In this document: positions 5,595 through 5,626 of the stretch, in pieces
How the letters are laid out: each line of letters begins with the position of its first letter
Numbering within the stretch: position 1 is the first letter of the stretch
Assembly (NCBI GenBank): GCA_039024435.1
Contig: JBCCQH010000193.1
Location: 1 to 5,626, forward strand
DNA length: 5,626 nt
Direction: 5' to 3'
Source: JBCCQH01 sp039024435
Lineage (GTDB): Bacteria; Bacteroidota; Bacteroidia; J057; JADKCL01
Position numbers and translations under genes: made by a program
Notes under the pieces: generated by a model
Seen by the model: the letters and a program-made list of their open reading frames with translations, nothing else
Database searches by the model: none
What the model was told of the DNA's origin: nothing

Positions 5595-5626
5595 CAACCT
5601 CAAATATTCCAGGATTTACTACAAAG

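Overview
The window looks like chromosomal DNA from a fairly GC-rich member of the Bacteroidota, perhaps Lewinella/Saprospiraceae-like (the family is an inference). The reasons are a secreted protein ending in a type IX secretion (T9SS) type A sorting domain, promoter boxes of the Bacteroidota form TTG-N20-TAnnTTTG, and the protein content. All five genes run on the minus strand. The only plus-strand signal is a promoter firing out of the right edge.

Read in the direction of transcription (right to left): murI (glutamate racemase, 5463-4660); a secreted T9SS cargo protein of unknown function (4580-3165); an intergenic region with a long terminator-like hairpin whose T-tract ends 15 nt before the next start codon; a NYN/PIN-like putative ribonuclease (2976-2290); a 133-bp spacer with a promoter box, a small hairpin and a tandem octamer; nuoH (2156-1008); and nuoI (from 1011, overlapping nuoH by ATGA), which runs off the left edge. 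NuoI is easily missed because its frame never closes inside the window. The iron-sulfur core is normal, but it carries a C-terminal tail of about 168 residues or more, made partly of 99-bp (33-residue) tandem repeats.

Functionally, nuoH and nuoI encode the quinone-site membrane subunit and the two-cluster ferredoxin-like subunit of respiratory complex I, and are translationally coupled. The gene before nuoH is not nuoG, so this part of the nuo cluster seems to begin its own unit here. murI supplies D-glutamate for peptidoglycan. The NYN protein and the T9SS protein have no evident link to either pathway.

I see no clear new multi-gene system. The points most worth a second look are the repetitive NuoI tail, the hairpin that any upstream-initiated NYN transcript must cross, and the repeat-containing nuoH leader. 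No gap between genes exceeds 300 bp. The 79-bp gap between murI and the T9SS gene shows no convincing terminator or promoter. No tRNA, rRNA, CRISPR or insertion sequence was seen.
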